DNA of 64,000 bases from Branchipolynoe longqiensis (taxonomy: Eukaryota > Annelida > Polychaeta > Phyllodocida > Polynoidae): positions 34,852,590 through 34,916,589 of the forward strand of contig CM059199.1 in the NCBI GenBank assembly GCA_030323885.1. The letters are read 5' to 3'. The first letter of the stretch is position 1, and every line of letters starts with the position of its first letter. The notes below the pieces were generated by a model. The model was given only the letters and a program-made list of their open reading frames with translations, did no database searches and was not told the origin of the DNA. A program made the translations under genes and the position numbers. Shown here one piece after another: positions 32,904-46,000 of this stretch.

Positions 32904-33119
32904 TTAGAGAGCCTGCTTCTGATTGGCTGGAGGGCTCCACAAGTAGATTGACATCACAGAAAGAGTTGGGAGAGAGACTCCTCCCCCCACCACTAGCATG
33001 TGTGTTGGCTGGAGCTATCCTTATCAGTCTGTATTAACCCTCTGCCTGCTGGGTCCCTGTAGTTCCCATAACCCTTTCTTGTATCTTGCCTTATAATCGG
33101 ATAATTTTACAACAGGCTT

Positions 33120-33277
33120 AGCACTGTCAGGGAATCGCGGAATTCCCTGATTTCATACATATTGGTATACACAGATAGTCCAACGTATTAGCATATACTG
33201 ATAGTGCTACGGGATTGCAGTACTGTAAAAATCGCGGATATCCGCGAAATCGCGGAAATCTTTCATCCCTGAATTGT
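33120..33277. mobile_element. hAT-like family I fragment (right part)
   Basis: GTCAGGGAATCGCGGAATTCC, ATTGGTATACACAGATAGT, GATAGTGCTACGGGATTGC and the right terminus ATCTTTCATCCCTG match the element at 41843-42144; the left end is missing. Confidence 0.7.
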
Positions 33278-33358
33278 AGGAGGCCTATTAGTGGTCTAGT
33301 CATTTTATCATACAATTTAAAGAAATATATATTTAGTGATCAGTGGTGTGTGTGTATG

Positions 33359-33359
<1 letters not shown>

Positions 33360-33399
<40 letters not shown>

Positions 33400-33850
33400 G
33401 TCAGGATCACGAAAAGAGGCCAATTGGTGGAATTTGTCGGCGTCGAGCTTGGATGTCTGCGTCGATCGGTATAATTATAATTTAGCATTGACATAGGTGT
33501 TGGAAAGCCTTTAAATTTATCCTGAATGTAAAGGTCGAGAAAGTACAACAACCTGATTTGTTTCTAGGATAATATAATATAAAACAAAGAAATGTACGAG
33601 ACTTTAAGAATTGCGATGCCGACATCTATTAAAGTTGTCGGCGTCGATCATTTGATGTCGGCGTCGATCAGGATAATTATGATTTAGCATTGACAGAGGT
33701 GTTAGAAAGTCTTTAAATTTATCCTGAATGTAAAGGTCGAGAAAATAAAACAACCTGATTTCTTTCTAGGATAATTGAATATGAAACGCTCTACACTTTT
33801 AAGAATTGCGATGCCGGCATCTTCACTTGACCACCGATTGGCCCGTTTTC
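33360..33850 (+). repeat. (TA)n tract and 202-bp tandem duplication
   Basis: (TA)n at 33366-33397. ATAATTATAATTTAGCATTG at 33471 recurs at 33673; both copies run through TTTAAATTTATCCTGAATGT, AAAGGTCGAGAAA, AACAACCTGATTT and TTAAGAATTGCGATGCCG. GTCGGCGTCGA words cluster at the junction. Confidence 0.8.
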
Positions 33851-34730
33851 GTGAGGCTGACTCATATATATATATATGCGTGTGTGTGATTGCATATGTA
33901 AACATATGTATTTGCATCTCTATATACATGGGATATATATACATATATACACGCACATATACATACACACACCGGACTGAGAGTGTCTGGAGGTGGTTAG
34001 TTAGGATTAAACCCTCCATGTGACGCCCGTAGTACAGATAATCGGAACGGAACTAGTGAAACGAAATAAGTAGTTGACAACAAATATAAGTGCACATGAA
34101 TAGCGGTAAAATATTATAATACAATACATGAGTACCTTTATTTACATTCAGAGAATGAATTATATGGGATATATACATCGCGCAGTGTGGTATAATACAT
34201 AAAGGTGGGGGGGGGGGCAGATAGAAGAGAGCCTTGAGTAATATAACTATAAAATAGACCTACTACTAGTGATATATTATCCATAAACATTGAAGTTGAA
34301 TTATATACAGGTACGTACATTCGGTAGTGGGTGATATCATGCACATATATATATATATATACAAATAGTTGGGGAATATGGATATATACATTCATACATA
34401 TATATGTATATAATAGATAAACAAGATTTAACTTGGAAGAATAAGTTCTGTTTTTCCAAGAATACCATCGAGACTGGGTGAAGATAAGTGAAATGAAGCT
34501 ATACCCGCTTAGTGGTTAATCATTACTTTTTATTACATTAGTACTACTAGAACAGAACAGCTCTTACTGAAATGTGTAAAGCCGTGAAAAGACCATGGTC
34601 TCCTTCTAGTCCATGTCATATGCTCAGTAAAGAACTAGCAACTGCACCCAGGTAAATAAATCCCTTGTCACTGTTCTCAGACTTCAACTGCTATATTATT
34701 CTTAGCTCACCGAGATGTGTTAAATTAATA
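33851..34730. other. Microsatellite-rich DNA, no gene
   Basis: TATATA and ACACAC tracts near 33867-33970 and 34344-34400, a G run near 34207. No coding evidence. Confidence 0.55.
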
Positions 34731-34922
34731 TAGTGAAACCCGGTTATAACGCGCCCCAATTTAAAGCGAATTCTGATATAACGTCATTATTCATTGAAGC
34801 CAGAATTCCTTAATTGAAAGGTAATTCAGTGAGTAAACTGAATCGTGATTTAGCGCGACTTTACTGTTTTCGCGATGACATTTTATGGACCCTGATGATC
34901 GCATTAACACGGGGTTTCACTG
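34731..34922. mobile_element. pogo/Tigger-like MITE, second type
   Basis: Left TAGTGAAACCCGGTTATAAC, right (as written) CATTAACACGGGGTTTCACTG followed by TA. Inverted AGTGAAACC ends and TA flanks fit pogo-group elements. Different interior from the three other pogo-like copies. Confidence 0.75.
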
Positions 34923-36616
34923 TACATATAATCAGCATACAGAGCTATACATTACACTATGTTTCTATTAAACTCATAGCTGCTTCAACAATTACAACAC
35001 TTTTTTTAATTTTTTTACCTTTTCGACAGCAAGACCATCTGTAAAACCCTTAAACATTGTTTTCTTTATTATTTTCCTTAACAGCAATATGTAAATGTCT
35101 CTCTTTTATACCTATAAATTAGTTAGTTCTTATGCTTTATCTGTTGATACAATACTTTAAATACCATACCAGAGGATTAACCAGTCAAATAGCAATTCAT
35201 TAATTGGTTAATTACCAGTCGATTAGACAGTGGCCATCTCTAACCCATATTTGGAGAAGTGTGCTTTATTAGGTCACATGGTGTTGCCTGCAGGGTTGTT
35301 GTTCCTAGGCCTCTCATGTGCTCACCAATCAGGATACTTATTGAGTTGCACCACGTGGCCTCTGACCATGTGGTGCCTGTTTATAAACACTGAATGGAGA
35401 GTTGCTATGGTGACTGACCTCTCAAATTAAGACATCTTGTCAGTTTTGGCTATTTGAATTTTAAATGGTTTACAGCCAATTGGCCACATACTATTTCTAA
35501 TCATGTAGCTATTTATAGGCAAGGATTGTTTATGACTACACAAGGATGAATAGACAGCTAATTCTAGAGTAGTCACATTATCCTGATACTGAGTAAACCA
35601 GTCCTTGTCCTCTCCTGTTAAAGCGAAACGCTATACCAGGTAGCAACAAGTGAGCTGCAAGGCTGCCCTGCGACTCCACTGGGTACAGTGGTCCTACCAA
35701 TGAACTAAGCACTCCGGTTACTCATGGTGGTGGCACCCGTCCCTCCCGCCAATGTGGTCACATGACCTGAAGTTTCGAATCATTCCAACGGACTCACAAC
35801 TGCCACAACCGTCGTTCCTCCTGCACCTCCCGCCTCATCACCTACCCAACCACCCCTCTGTATATGAGACAGACAATAGGGTTGAGGGTTCAAATCCGAC
35901 CTCCCCCGGTGCTGCTGGTCGCCAGGGAGAACTTTGGGGTGCTCGGTAGGGGGGCGTCGAGCCGAAACCCTCGATTTGACTACACTACGGAAACTTTCCG
36001 TCAATGTTCCGCAATCAATAATCATATATAAGTAAACATAAATATAAACATATATATAAATATACATATTTGCTTCCGCATTCGTGAATTACATTATAAA
36101 TTGGTAACCACTTCAATTTTACTATTGAACCCCACACTGTGCTAATCTTATCCGTATAGAATATTATAATCTATAAATATTCTATAATACCCACCTGATT
36201 TTTGAATATCAAAGCTTTGTGGGGAAAATAAATGCTCCATCATCTACTTCAAAGGACGCAGACTTACCTAGTAGGTGTGCCAGCTCAGACAGCTAATTAA
36301 CCAGTAGACAGACATAGTGTCATCTCCCCGAGCTAAAAATAGCCTAGCAGTGATGACTCGAGAGAAAAGATATAAGTAATGAGCTAAGTCCAATGAATGT
36401 GCATAAATAAATATACACATGTATATAAATAAATATACAAATGCATATAAATAAATATATATAAATATGTATATAAATATATACATATATAGTTATATAT
36501 ATAAAACAAGGTGCGATATACACAAGATGTGTAGACATACTTGCGTGATGAATTTTGTACAAATGTGTAAATACACCTTATACGGACTGACTAGATGAAA
36601 TAGGTAACAGATTATT
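34923..36616. other. No gene seen; SINE-A and tRNA-like fragments, AT tracts
   Basis: SINE-A fragment at about 35573-35650 (CACATTATCCTGATACTGAG, CCAGTCCTTGTCC). A tRNA-like box B GGTTCAAATCCGACC at about 35889 with GGGTTGAG before it suggests another SINE remnant. (ATATAAATA)n tracts at 36020-36070 and 36400-36500. Confidence 0.5.
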
Positions 36617-36931
36617 TAAAGTTGCATAATCCGATAAAAGAATGACAGCTACAAGTATGAATTGCTGCATCGAAGTCATATTAATTAAGTCAATTTAGCA
36701 GAACCTGTGATTGCTGCATGTCATGTAAGCCTATGATAATATCCAACACTTCAGTGTGCGCACCAAAAATTACTTTGCATATTTTCACTTCAAATGTCTG
36801 CACAGTTAGCCATTTACAAATAAAAGTGACTTCAAATTAATAAAGTAACAACTGATAAGGATCAACCTAATATATTTAATTAAATAAATATATAGCAGAC
36901 CCTGAAAAACCATCGGATTATGCAACATTAA
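36617..36931. mobile_element. Family-B MITE, TTAA target
   Basis: TTAA-AGTTGCATAATCCGATA at left, CATCGGATTATGCAACA-TTAA at right. Lies just beyond the predicted last exon of the DHHC gene, possibly in its 3' untranslated region. Confidence 0.8.
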
Positions 36932-36988
36932 GAGAAGAAAAAGAATGTTCAAAGGTGACAAAATTGACGTCGTTGTGAGAATGATGTC

Positions 36989-37002
36989 CTACTCAGAATC
37001 AT
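36989..37002 (-). CDS. DHHC-like gene, possible terminal exon 8
   Basis: Acceptor CGAACTTTCAG|AT joins exon 7 in phase and reads Asp-Asp-Ser-Glu then TAG. Chosen because phase and a short acidic end fit, but the polypyrimidine tract is weak, only four residues are encoded, and any other exon in the 3.2-kb intron would displace it. Confidence 0.4.
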
Positions 37003-40000
37003 CTGAAAGTTCGGTGAGTGATTGTTGGTGTTTAATCATCACCATTCCCTCTATCTGCTTCTCACTGTAAACAAACAGATTTGACACAGCATGAGAGTTG
37101 AGAGATACAGTAAAGCCTCTCTAACCGACTACATCCACCGATCGACCACTCCTCTATATCGATCGCTTCATTTGGTTCCCAAAGGATCGCCCATACAATA
37201 GAATTGCAAGGATAAAAGAAACTTCCTAAACGGTCCATTTAAAGCCAGTCCTATGGTTGGTCAATTTAGAAAGGTTTTACTGTACAATCAAATGCTCAAA
37301 TGCATCACTTTTAGTTTAGTTTACAATTCATGGCACACAGTCTAGAGCAAATCCATTACTGGTAATTATTTATCAGGGTTGAAAGAGTTGAAATAAAAAT
37401 AAGTAGATACAATAAATGGAAATTTGACTTCCGGCAAATTTGTTCATGATTTTCTTTCAGCACTAAGTCTTAGGGGGGTTAAGCCGGGTTCATCGCGGAA
37501 TCGTGGAAGTTGGTGAAAATGTGAAGATCTTTCATCCCTGATTTCTCTTGATATTCTAGTCCTGATATGACCTTAGATGTTGCTAGGACGTAAAACAACA
37601 ACAAACAAACAAACTTGATATTCTATAAGCTAGGCAAACTTAATGGTTAAATGTGAAAATATTAACCAGTTCCTCGCAAAGGAACATTTGTGGGATACAC
37701 TCGTACATCAGAGGCGTTGACTCCTTCCATAGCTTTCTTTTCAGATCCATTAATGACGTGAATTATTTAACTGAGTTAACGCTCAATAATCACACTCGCC
37801 AACTGAACACCAATTTAAATAATGAATAAATTGAAGATAAAAAGCCTCCAAGGATATGGAAGCAGCAAAAAAAAAAACAATCCAACAATTTAGCAGATAA
37901 CTTATGGTATTTTAGCCATACTCATGTCGAGAGTATTTTAAATTTGTCATATTGCTATTTACTCATCATTTTTACACACATTATAAAAGCGCACAATCAA
38001 TTGTATAACTTGTGTCAAAGGACAGAATTCATGAAGAAACTGATAAACAAGGAGCTCTGACATTCATCTATAGATGTTTAACAACATCCAGTAATTCTTT
38101 TGATTAATTCCAGTATTTTCTTTTGTTTCCATATTGCGTTTCTAGGGATACTAAAAACATTAGCAAATATTGATAACTCAGTCAATTAATAATAATGGCA
38201 TAAAATAAAAATAGAACGTAAGAGAACATCAAAATCCAACACAACAAACACCAATAACTTCTTAAACCATGCATTAGAGACTAGGTATTTGAAGGTGCAG
38301 AAATTATGTATAGCAAAACTTACTTTCGGGATTGGATATATCCAACCCAGCGTTTTGTGAAGGGGGTGACCTTTGTCCTAGCTGAACCTGTTATCACAGT
38401 ATATTGCTATTAGGAACGCTAATGCTGCATAGTCTGATGGAGCATAAACTTTTCACAGTAAAAACAATCATCTAGATTTGATTCCACATAATAACTTAGA
38501 TACTGCAATTATTTAGGCATTTATTTAGGCATTTTATGCAACACAGAAGATCATACTATGTCATTATAATAGAACCTGTTGTTGCTGAAGCCTATGGTGG
38601 CAGAGCTTTGACATGCTTGCTGAAACTAAATAGAAATATGTGCACTCCAAATATCTCCAGAGTTAGCCATTTAAAATAAAAGTTACTTCAACCAAAGGTA
38701 ATGTAAATTATAATAATCAAATTAATATAGTTATCTCCGAAAAATGACACAAACTCAATACCATCGGACTATGCAACTTGAAGTGTAATGCTTGTGATAT
38801 ATATATTTTAAATAAATATATATATTTTAAAGTTGCATTGTTTGATGGATACTGAGTTTCTGCTAGATTTCAATTGAAACTATATTTTAGGTTGATTGTC
38901 ATTATCTACTTTATTTTAATTTGAAATAGCTTATATTTTCAAGGGTTAACTTGGGAAATATTTGAAGTGAAAACAGGCAACATTAATTTGGCATTCGACA
39001 TTACTAATATGATACTAAATGATAGGCAATGAGACTGTACCAGGATATCTACATGACAACTGATTTGGTAGGCTATGGGCCTGCATTAGGATGTCTCTGG
39101 CACCTGGTATTCCACATTACCTTTTTGATATGTTATAAACCTGTATCATGATGTCTACAGGATCTTGCTTTTCCAAAAAACTGATTTGGTAGGTTATAAG
39201 CCTGTATCAGGATATATGTCACCTTGTATTCCCCACTACTGATTTGGTAAGCTATAAACCTGTATCAGGATGTCAATATTATCTCGTATTCCCGACTAGA
39301 GATTTGGTAGGCTCCAAGGTTGTGTCAAGATATCTACAGCAGATTTATTTCCCACAACTGATTTGGTAGGCTATAAGCCTGTATTAGGATGTCTGTGGGA
39401 CCTGGTGTTCCACATAACTGATTTGATAGGCAATAAACCTGTGTCAGGATGTCTACAGGATTTCATTTTCCCCACAACTGATTTGGCAGGCTATAAGCAT
39501 GTATCAGGATGTATGTTGCACCTTGTATTCCCAAATAAACCTGTATCAGTATCAGTATTCCACATTACTGATTTGGCAGGCTATGAGCCTGTATTAGGAT
39601 GTCTACAGCACCTCGCTTTCCTCACAACTGACTTGGTAGCTTATGAGTCTGTATCAGCATGTCTATGGCACCTAATATTCCACATTACTGATTTGGGAGC
39701 CTATGAGCCTGTATTAGGATGTCTATAGCACCTCACTTTCCTCACAACTGACTTGGTAGCTTATGAGTCTGTATCAGGATGTCTATGGCGCCTGGTATTC
39801 CACATTACTGATCTGGCAGCCTATGAGCCTGTATTAGGATGTCTATAGCACCTCACTTTCCTCACAACTGACTTGGTAGCTTATGAGTCTGTATTAGGAT
39901 GTCTACAGCACCTCGTTGTCCTCACAATTGATTTGGTAGGTGATGCGCCTGTATCAGGGTGTTTGTGGTACCTGGTATTCCACATTAGTGATCTGGCAGC

Positions 40001-43000
40001 CTATGAGCCTGTATTAGGATGTCTACAGCACCTCGTTGTCCTCACAATTGATTTGGTAGGCGATGCGCCTGTATCAGGGTGTTTGTGGTACCTGGTATTC
40101 CCAGGTTGCCACTAGTCATGACTCAATTCTAATTAACTCCAGTGATCAGAGGAGATTAAATGTGACATTGACCGCATAGAGGTTTCGCAGCATAATAGTT
40201 CTAACAAACCCCCAAAAACCTGCAATCTGTGGAGATCTTACCAGGCTTCTCGGTATCGTTAACTTCAACCTGCTTAAGTATATTGTCCTTGTCATTGACA
40301 GTCTGATTGATGTCGGGAAGTTTATCTGGAAGTTGGTTCATCTCCATGGTGTCAGCTGCAAAAGAAATTGTGTATTCAATTTCACTGTGTGTGTGCACTG
40401 CACTGTGTGTGTGCACTATCACTGTGTATGCCCCCAGTGGCTGGCCTGTACAGTGCATTACTTTTCTGGTTTTATGCAGTGTGTACATACCCTACCCTAG
40501 CAGTGTGAGGAGCCTGATAGTACTGGTGGTCTGGTCTCCCAATGGGGCAGCATTACAAAGTCGCAATGAGTGTGCACTGGCATACGTCGGTACCCATCCT
40601 GATATGACCGTAGATGTAGCCAGGACGCAAAACTCCCAACAACCAAACAACTTCTCGATGCAATACCACCTAACATTACCTGTATCATATGAATGTTACC
40701 ATTTTTAAATGTAGGTATGTTCTAAGTGAACTAGTCTGACACTCTAAAATCTTTTACTATAAAAGACTAGACGCGGTAGCCCCATCGGTAGAGCGCAGGC
40801 TACCCGTGCAGAATGTCAGAGTTCGATTTCCGGCCGAGTCAAACAAATGGCTTACACAATTGATACCTGTCGCTATCTAGCCTGGCGCTCGGAATTACTG
40901 AATGGCAGAAGTGTGTTGGCACACCACTCCCGCAAAGCGACTATCAAAGCACCTAAATCTCTCAATCTCATCCAATTCCTACTTCTAAGATGCCTCAAGA
41001 GTTTTCAATGACCAGATTAGCAATTTTTGCAGAAAAAGTATAACAAAGTATTTACACCTCAAAAAAGTATGCAACAAGTATTAACAGTAGTTTTTCCTTG
41101 AAAAAAAGTATAATACTTTAAAGAAGGTATAAAGTGTTAGCACTGTATTACACTCATCTATAGTGACTGGCTAAGTTTCCTTACCCTTGGTGAAGGTGCT
41201 TTTTTTATTGACTTCACGCAGCCAAGATCTGCGCCGCAGGGATTCCTGGATCGCCTCAAACTTCATGGCTCTCTGTTCTTCGCGCTGCATTTCACGCCAT
41301 TGGCCCAGTGTCAGACCTTGTTTCCCTGTTGGATGTAGTTAGTAGAGATATGCGCTTTATGTCGACACCCTCATTACATTGAATCAAAAGTGAATTTATT
41401 TTCTATTAGTTTCTAAATTCTAGTCTGATGTGAAAATTTAAAAAACAAGGATGAAAGTGGAATCAGGCAAGAAACGTGGAAATCAAGCCGAGAATATTAA
41501 ACCCCAGACGGCGAATTTCTGCGAAAACACAGATTTTCCCCCATATGATTAGCATTAGCACTGTCAGGGAATGGCGGCGAAAATGCCGGAAGTTAGATTT
41601 CAACTGTCCTTGTTTTGCCTATATTATCACCCATACCTAACTCTCGTTCTTGCTACTGTTTTAGATCTATGTTCTAGCAATATCTAAGGTCATATAAGAT
41701 GGGATTCGAACTAGCTAATTGTCATATTCATCCCAATTCGGTGACATTTTGTTTTACGCAGGCTTGCTGTGGGGAAGGTCGGGAGTTCGAATCCAAGCTG
41801 AGTCAAACCAATGACTTATAAAATTGGTACTTGTCGCTACATCAGGGATGAAAGTGGTCTCCGGGAAAAAAAGCGGAAATGCTGATATTCTCCCATAGGT
41901 TTAACATTGTCAGGGAATCGCGGAAAATTCCCGGAAGTCGGGTTTTAAATATATTGGTATACACTGAAAGTGCTGCACCGTTTGAAGCATGTATTAGTAG
42001 TGTACGCTGATAGTGCTGCGGCATCAGCACCATCAAAATTTAAGAAGAGGATAATAATAATAATAATAATTAGTATACACAGATGGTGCTGCGGGATTGA
42101 AAAATCCCGGAAATCCGCGGAATCGCGGAGATCTTTCATCCCTGCTACATAGTCTGGTGCTCAGCATTAATAGGATAAAGCAAGGACTGGTTAGCACAGT
42201 ATCAAGATAATGTGACTGTGTGGGATATCGGGTCATGGTGCCAGCAGCCTGGTCTCCCAGTGTGGCAGCATTATCAAGTCACCATGAGTCCACACTGTCA
42301 TAAGTATGTATCTGTCCTGATATGACCTTAGATGTTGCTATGATGTGAAACAACAAAAGAAATCATCATATATGCATGACTGTTACTTGCGTGCTTTGTA
42401 CTGCGAACAGATGAGAAACAAGAAAAAGAAAACGGGCAGCACCAACATGAGAGCGATTGACAGAGAAACTCCGGCGTGGATCCACGTCTTTAACCCGCGG
42501 TCAACATCTACAACAGCAAAATCAATGCCTTAAGCAGTTAAGCTAAGATTCAATATACGCGGTATGCGGCATGCGAATGTGGTATATGTGGCATAGATAT
42601 ATGCCAACCCCCAATAGCCAATGTTTAATTTTTGTGGTGGGGGGTCGTTAAACAAACACACCAAAAAAGATACCCAAGACATTTTTTTTTTTGCTCCAAA
42701 TTTGTGAAGGAAGATCAAAGTTACTATTGTTTTCTATGGCAAACGCAGCAGTATTCGCATTCGCACCGATCGGTCCATGGGTCGATCCATTTGCCACATT
42801 CGCATTCACGTTCGCAATCACATTCAGACGTATGGAAGCACTACTATGCCTTTACATGCTTTCCAATTTTTTGTTGCATTCGCATACCTCTTATATAGAA
42901 TCTTAGCTTTAAGCTAAGATTCCATGTATACGGTATGTGAATGTGACAAAAACGCATTCACACCGATCGGTCCATTGAGGAATCCACTTTGCCGTCCACA

Positions 43001-46000
43001 CATTTTCAAGCCGACATATGGAAGCACCACCATGCGTTTACATACTTTTCCATTTATTGTTGCATTCGCATATGGCGAAGGCCCCAATATGGAATCTTAG
43101 CTTTTGATTGTGTGCATAGGGGCCATTCACATATTTCGTAACACTCAGTGGTGTGGGGTGCGGTAGGCCTATCTAGGTCAAAGCTTTGTGTGGCATTTAG
43201 CCTAGCAGTACGGACGGAGATGGGTGGATGTAAAAAATTAAAGTAGCGTTACGTAATGTTTGAACAGCCCCATAGCGGTTATGCTGATTTTACACCAAGT
43301 CGGCAACAAAGGCCAAAGCCAATGGCGAAAGGTGTTGAAAATGTAATTCTGCCACACTATTTTTTAACCATAACAGAATGTAAAAGCTCTCATAATTGTA
43401 AAATGAGTCTAAGGGTGAGAACATTTGAGTTAAAATACGAAGGGTTATTATTTGAAAATTCACAGGAAGTGATATAGTCCAGATCTCCTCAGGGATGTTA
43501 ATCGTTAGATTTCTAACCAAAAAATTTCCTTAATCTTTTAAAAAATCTCGCAGATTATTTACAAACTATTAAAGCCGGTTCCTAAAATGTAGAGAAATTT
43601 AGTAAAATATGTCAGAGTGTACTTATAATACATGAGGGTAAACTAGCTAGCTACCGAGTCAAGACGGGATGGCTGAATGAGTTGAGCGTCCGTCTCCTGT
43701 TTTCCAAGGGAGATCGGGGGATCTGAAACCATGGGATCGTAGGTTCGAACCCTGGTCGAGTCAAACCAATGACTTACAAATTTATACCTGTCACTTCCTA
43801 GCCTGGTGCTCGGCATTATTAGGATACGGCAAGGACTGGTTGGCTCAGTGTCAGGATAATGTGACTATGTGGGATATCAGGTCATGGTGCTGGAGGTCTG
43901 GTCTCCCAGTGGGGCAGCACTATAAAAAGTTCCCATGAGTGCACAGTCACAAGTCGGTACCCGTCCTGATATGACCTTAAATGTTGCTAGGATGTAAAAC
44001 AACAAACAAAATCTAGCTTGCCTAGTCAAGCAAATGATTCTGTTTTCAGCAATCTAAGTCTGCCTGCCAGGCAGGGAGTTAAAGATTCAGTCACCTGTTT
44101 TTTTTAAATGATGGGTATGCAGGTGCTCGCTATAGCTTAAAACTGCAGTCTGATGAAAACAACACATTTTCAAAACCAAAACAATTATCTAGGTTTGATA
44201 CTTCTCTTAGAAGCCTCTGAATGGAATATTTAGGCAATTTACTAGAAGCTGTTACTGAAGAAACCTATGGTGCCAGAGTTCTGGCATAGGCCCTACATGC
44301 CCAAATTAATTTGGCATGTTTATACTTCAAATATCTCAAAAGTTAGCCCTTTAAAATAAAAGTTACTTCAAACTAAAGGAAGGTAGACTATAAAGATCAA
44401 TCAAATATATTTATCTCAGAAAATGACAGAAACTCAAAACGATCACACTGTGCAACTTTAACAAAACATTCAAATTCTAGAAAAATGAACTGCATTGAAT
44501 ACAACAGTTAAAAAAACATAAAAAACAATGGGACTCTCCATGCAATGACTCCGGCCAGATCTGGCCCAAGCAGGCCATTCTGTGACGTCACACAGGGAAC
44601 GGATCGGTGGAATTTACATAGGTTCTTAGGGATAATCAAAGAGCATATATTAAGTATTACATGCGCAGTCGGAATTACGAAGTAGTCTATAAGTACAGCT
44701 GTATTGATCATGTTACTGCTCCTTTAATGAACTGTCAATGTGGGATTTCTTACAGCTGTATTGATCATGTTACTGCTCCTTTAATGAACTGTCAATGTGG
44801 GATTTCTTAGGATTTTCTTTAATATAACTTGCTTAAAATAAGAGTACCTTGAGGATACTAGATATATATATGTATACCCAGTAATATATATATTTCTGCG
44901 TGCTCTAGGCCTATACAGAGTATAAACAAGAACACTATCATATCAGTTCTCCTCTGCCATATAAGTTAGTCAATACTACCTGTTTATATATAATACCAAA
45001 TGGTGGTTAAGTTTTAGGGTCGTTCTGATCAGTATTCCTCTGTTAATCGGCGCTGCCATCGAGCGTTATCATACTCCACTGATGTTTCACCATGTATGGG
45101 TTGTTAATAACATGTTTTTTTTGTGCCTACTATAACATTATATTTTTATTTTGAATGGTTTTGACTAACTTTGGTCACTTCAACCAGAGTGGCATCCCTT
45201 TTGAGTCAAGGACTCGTGTGTTACTAACTCCGCCATTAAATAGCGCCACCGATATGGATTCCACCAGATAGTGGCACTATTTTGAAGGGAACCATGTGTG
45301 GGTCCAGAATATAGCAGAGAACTGAGATATATATACACCGTCTCTGAATATAGTCAAAGAATGTGAGCATATATATATATAATGACAGTTCAACATAATA
45401 TTGGTCCAGGAATTGATGCGGAGCCTAGCTTGAACTCATACACAGCACATGTTTAAAGCTTAATGTACATATATTATACTTAGCGGCCTAGTTCCCATTC
45501 TTTCCCATGGCGGCGCCACCTGCGCGTGGGAACAACTACCACTAACCGGCCCAGCGCCCCGATTTTTAATATATATACTTTGTAAGATGACCACGCCAAC
45601 GGACGCGATACAGAAGGTGCAAGTGCTGGCCAGATACAGAAACGTGGTGTACTCCATGATGATGAAGGCCCTGGAAGGTGAACATAATCAAATGGTTAAA
45701 AATTGGTAATGATCACTCTTACAGGTATATTGCGCAAAATCTGAGTCATTAAATATCACCCAAATGAGTAGTACATTCACTTCATGTTCAGGATGTCGTG
45801 GATTTGATTCTTAGGCGAGTTAAACCAAAAAATTAGAAATTTGACGCTTGGCTGGCACTATACATTACTAGGTTAGGGCAAGGAGCTGGTGACCTCTTTA
45901 TGACCAAAGCAATTAAAAGGTGGGAACAACAATGACCGGTCAGTGCCCCGTTGGTGACAACCATTTTGATCGCACAGAGGTTGCAGGTTTTACACGAAAA

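Noticed and set aside
39363..40115. Long + strand open frames reading LGCLQHLVVLTIDLV-like repeats
   Set aside because: The 60-bp unit is a multiple of three, so the minisatellite stays open by chance; no start context or splice support.
40768..40840. tRNA-like sequence with box A and box B
   Set aside because: The cloverleaf cannot be drawn with consistent stems, and the sequence continues directly into the SINE-A body, so it is a SINE head.
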